This document shows positions 61,178 to 64,000 of a DNA stretch of 64,000 nt, piece after piece. Every line of letters starts with the position of its first letter. Position 1 is the first letter of the stretch. Below the pieces are notes generated by a model that saw nothing but the letters and a program-made list of their open reading frames with translations, did no database searches and had not been told where the DNA came from. Source of the DNA: Leishmania martiniquensis (Eukaryota > Euglenozoa > Kinetoplastea > Trypanosomatida > Trypanosomatidae); the NCBI RefSeq assembly GCF_017916325.1, contig NC_090170.1, forward strand, positions 666,001 through 730,000, given 5' to 3'. The translations under genes and the position numbers were made by a program.

Positions 61178-63331
61178 ATGCTACTCCAGGAAGATTCGAT
61201 AGCGCAGCCGTTTTCGGTCATTTTCCGCGTCGCACAGCTGCTTCAGCAGGCGGCCTTGTCGACGGCAATGCCCAAGGCGATGTACGGCATCCGTGTGGCG
61301 AGTGAGGTCGGCGGGGCAGCGCCGTCGGCGGCAGCAGCACAGACCCAGAGTTCCTCGCGCGTTCGTTCGGCGAACCGCGCCAGAGTGAATGCGGCAGATC
61401 AAGCTTTCTTGTGGAGATCTACACAGTTGTCCTTATCAAACACCGATGAGAGCGTTACCACGCTGCGGTATCTCGGCTGGGTACTGGACGAGGCCGCACG
61501 GCAGCTGCAAACGGGCCTGGACGCTCAACTGGTGGACTTCTATGAGCACTTGAGGGCGAAAGGTAACGCATTCGTGCCAGCGGGGGCGCAGCTGACGGAG
61601 AGGACGTCACCTGCGCGTGACTCTCCACAGGACCGCTGCGCATCTCTGCTAGTATCTCGGCCGTCCTCGAGGCAGGTGGCTCTGTCGCCGCTTCTGACCA
61701 TCAGTTCGCCATGCCGACTCAACGCGGGCAAGGGCGACGCCGTTTCCCCTCAGTCTGCTGGGCCCCGCGCTGCTTTTCGAGTGGGCATGGATGACGCCGA
61801 AGAAACGTCCACTGGCAAGGATGCTGCTGCGCACGCATCGGCTTCCAACACGACGACTACCGGCGTGGCCACTTCTAATACCGAGGGCCCGCTCGTGCCC
61901 TCCAGCGGCATCTCAGGGCTTCACTCACTCAATGGGCAGCAGCTGCAACGACGCGTCCACTCGGGAGCCGGGGGCCCGAGTGGACTTCAAAATGCACCGA
62001 TGGCACGCCGCCTTGAGGAAGAGCGTGCGGCCGCCTCGGAGCTCCAGTCTTTCTTCTCTCTACTGTTGGAGGCCGCTGTGCGACTGTCCGGTGCCTCTGC
62101 GGCGGCCGTGTACATGGACGATGCACCGCCCTTGGCTGCCTGGGGAGCGGGGGGGCCTTTGTCCCGCCCAACGGGTACCGCGGCAGTCGCCCCGGGCACT
62201 GTGGGTAGTGGTCGAGCACAATTCCTGCACTGCATCGCTCACTTGCACGGCCACTTCCCCTCTAACATCAGCTACGCTGTCTCAAACGTGCTGACGACGG
62301 TGGTGACCACGGGTGTGGCGGTGAACGTGCACTTTAGCGACTCCTCCCTCCTGCACTTCAGCACCGGTGTAGGCGCGGCAGCTGACGCTCTCGCGCCTGG
62401 GCGCTCTTCGACGACGGAGGGCGGCGGTGCCACCGCCACAGACGCAGCTCGCAGCCGAGGTCGGAACGGCGACAGTCATTGCTCCGGCCGCTCCATATTG
62501 GACATGTACAACGGCGTCATTGTCCCGATCAAGGGCATCGGCTGCCTTCTTTTGGCCAATAAGGCGAAGGCAGCCAACTCTGACGTGAAGGCGCCGTGCT
62601 TCAGCGTTTTCGATGAGCACGTTGCGTGGAGTGCTGCCCTCCTGAGCGAGGCTGTCCTCCACCGGTACGAGCGCCACCTGCTGCTGCGTGTGGCGTGGTC
62701 TCCATCATGCGTTGGCGCACTGCGGCCGTACGTTCAGGAGGACGGGCCACTGAAGAAGAGGGCGAACATCTTGCCTTCTCGCAGCGGTGCACCTGCGATG
62801 CGAGAGCGGAGAGGGCTGCAGAGCAGAATAACCTCGAAGAACCTCTTCGCTGCAACAGGTGCTGCTGCCGCCAAGGTGTCCGCCGCCGATGTGGACAGCG
62901 CCGCCGTCTCATCGCTGATCTTTGATCCACGGAACGATATCTTCTCCAAGACACTAACGATGGTGCGCACAGGGGATCCGCAGGTGCTGAAGGCTCTCCC
63001 ACCAGAGCTGCGTGTCTCCTCTTCCATGGCGTCCTCTCGACGGGCGATCAACAGCGTCATGAGCACCGTCGCCGCAGAGGCGGCGGCGCCAGGGCTGTCC
63101 AGAAAGCTCAATGACGAAGAGGTATTCCAGGCCGCGGCTCAGTACATCACAAACCTGGAGTCTCTGTGGCGCAGAACCATTTCTGAGAGCAACACGATGC
63201 ACGTCATGGTTGCGAATTACAACAAGGAGATGAGAAAGCAGCAGGAGACTATAGCGCTCTTAGAGGCAAAGGTGCGAGAATTGCACGCGCACATGATGCA
63301 GTTGGAGCGTCGCGGTAATGTTGCGCGCTGA
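61178..63331 (+). CDS. Unrecognised protein with a GAF-like domain and C-terminal coiled coil
   Basis: This 717-residue protein starts at the ATG at 61178. Residues 1-~120 include a helical segment. About 120-285 are low-complexity Ser/Ala/Thr-rich. From about 288 to 510 the sequence has the rhythm of a GAF domain: helix FFSLLLEAAVRLSGASAAAVYMDD, then, after an insert of about 60 Gly/Ala-rich residues, VIVPIKGIGCLLLANKA and FDEHVAWSAALLSEAVLHRYERHLLL. These match the strand-loop-strand plus terminal helix of GAF. A disordered segment and a ~70-residue coiled coil (about 645-717) end it. GAF domains bind cyclic nucleotides or other small ligands, or simply dimerise. The ligand here is unknown, and the domain call is by pattern only. 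Confidence 0.65.
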   Translation: MLLQEDSIAQPFSVIFRVAQLLQQAALSTAMPKAMYGIRVASEVGGAAPSAAAAQTQSSSRVRSANRARVNAADQAFLWRSTQLSLSNTDESVTTLRYLGWVLDEAARQLQTGLDAQLVDFYEHLRAKGNAFVPAGAQLTERTSPARDSPQDRCASLLVSRPSSRQVALSPLLTISSPCRLNAGKGDAVSPQSAGPRAAFRVGMDDAEETSTGKDAAAHASASNTTTTGVATSNTEGPLVPSSGISGLHSLNGQQLQRRVHSGAGGPSGLQNAPMARRLEEERAAASELQSFFSLLLEAAVRLSGASAAAVYMDDAPPLAAWGAGGPLSRPTGTAAVAPGTVGSGRAQFLHCIAHLHGHFPSNISYAVSNVLTTVVTTGVAVNVHFSDSSLLHFSTGVGAAADALAPGRSSTTEGGGATATDAARSRGRNGDSHCSGRSILDMYNGVIVPIKGIGCLLLANKAKAANSDVKAPCFSVFDEHVAWSAALLSEAVLHRYERHLLLRVAWSPSCVGALRPYVQEDGPLKKRANILPSRSGAPAMRERRGLQSRITSKNLFAATGAAAAKVSAADVDSAAVSSLIFDPRNDIFSKTLTMVRTGDPQVLKALPPELRVSSSMASSRRAINSVMSTVAAEAAAPGLSRKLNDEEVFQAAAQYITNLESLWRRTISESNTMHVMVANYNKEMRKQQETIALLEAKVRELHAHMMQLERRGNVAR

Positions 63332-64000
63332 GGTCCGGCGTAGCGCAGGGGGGAGAGAGGGTAGGTGGGCCGCCATCCCCCTCTGCTAGTGGCGGGCTGC
63401 CTTACCTCCCTCCTCCTGCCAGCCTCCTGGGCCTAAGCCCCCTCTCTCCTTTTTACCTTTTTTTTCGGGCCTCCTCCGCATTCTGTGCTGCTTATGGCGC
63501 CAATGCGCTCACAAGGGTGTAAACGTCTCCTCCCCATTCCCATACCGTGCAGACTGAAGAGGCTCAGCCTCTTTCCTTCACTCCGTCCTTTTCGACCCCT
63601 CTCTTGGGTTGAGCGCTTGTGCGGTATTGCTGCTCTCTCCACTGTTGTCTTCTCTTGTGCGCCGCCTCTATCCAAAGGTCCCATTTGGATAGCCTCCTCT
63701 CTTGCGCCCCTTTCTGCCTCGTGCGCAACGTTCCTGCGCCGATGTGCACCCCACGAAGGGCTCGACATCGACTCTACTGTCTCCTTCTTCACTTTCGCTG
63801 CATGGCCGGCGAGCCCTGTGCGCTTAGAGGAGGAAGGAGAGCTAGAGAGCAGACAAGGTGCCCAGGGCTCATGGCGACATGCTCACGCACTAATGCGCCA
63901 CTCGACCGAACAGAGGAAGAAAGGTGTGTGTGTGTGTAGAGGTCCTCCTTTTGAATTCTCGTCTCTCAGGCTGCAAAGCTGGCGGGTATAACTCCATGGC
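63332..64000. other. 3' flank of the last gene, right window edge
   Basis: Pyrimidine-rich plus-strand DNA (e.g. 63430-63480) with a TG run at 63926-63938. This is probably the 3'UTR of the GAF-like gene and the start of the next splice-acceptor zone. No gene was seen. Confidence 0.5.

Noticed and set aside
1..64000. tRNA, rRNA, snoRNA or spliced-leader genes
   Set aside because: Looked for B-box-like GGTTCGANNCC and clustered C/D boxes on both strands by eye and found none convincing. A covariance-model search would be decisive.

Overview
The window is nuclear DNA from a trypanosomatid protist, most probably Leishmania or a close relative. The evidence is intronless ORFs packed head to tail in two long same-strand clusters, GC-rich coding sequence, (CA)n/(TG)n-rich intergenic DNA, pyrimidine tracts in front of start codons (trans-splice acceptor signals), and kinetoplastid-type proteins such as trypanin/DRC4. 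The species and chromosome cannot be fixed from the sequence alone.

Layout. From the left edge to about 29.36 kb all genes lie on the minus strand. Read left to right they are: an unrecognised protein, a CEP131/AZI1-like coiled-coil protein, the mismatch-repair protein PMS1, ribosomal protein L26 (uL24), a four-TM protein, an LRR/coiled-coil protein, RCL1, a membrane-anchored divergent cyclophilin, casein kinase 2 alpha, a USP7-like deubiquitinase, a roadblock dynein light chain and a degenerate UGT-like membrane protein. From 30.76 kb onward all genes lie on the plus strand: a one-TM putatively mitochondrial protein, a possible micro-ORF, RPN13, a TM/coiled-coil protein, POLE2, a DTW-domain tRNA-modification enzyme, trypanin, EBP2, a large LOG-family protein, a two-TM protein, a p24/emp24 cargo receptor, a DYRK kinase and a GAF-like/coiled-coil protein. 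The 1.4 kb between the clusters (29359-30761) is a divergent strand-switch region, the usual place for Pol II initiation in these organisms. It contains an uninterrupted G14 run.

Non-coding structure. Four nearly identical copies of a ~410-450 bp GC-rich repeat sit at about 1.7, 21.9, 36.1 and 46.4 kb. Two are inverted relative to the other two, exactly as the gene clusters are, so all four have the same orientation relative to transcription and all lie just downstream of a stop codon. They resemble SIDER-type 3'UTR retroposons in position but are unusually homogeneous. The two longest gene-free stretches (49.4-53.1 kb and 55.2-61.2 kb) flank the DYRK gene. The first holds a perfect 50-bp palindrome.

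The genes do not form a functional operon. As is usual in trypanosomatids, neighbours are probably co-transcribed but work in unrelated processes: genome maintenance (PMS1, POLE2), ribosome biogenesis (RCL1, EBP2, L26), the ubiquitin-proteasome system (USP7-like, RPN13), the flagellum and basal body (CEP131-like, trypanin, roadblock), signalling (CK2, DYRK) and secretion (p24).
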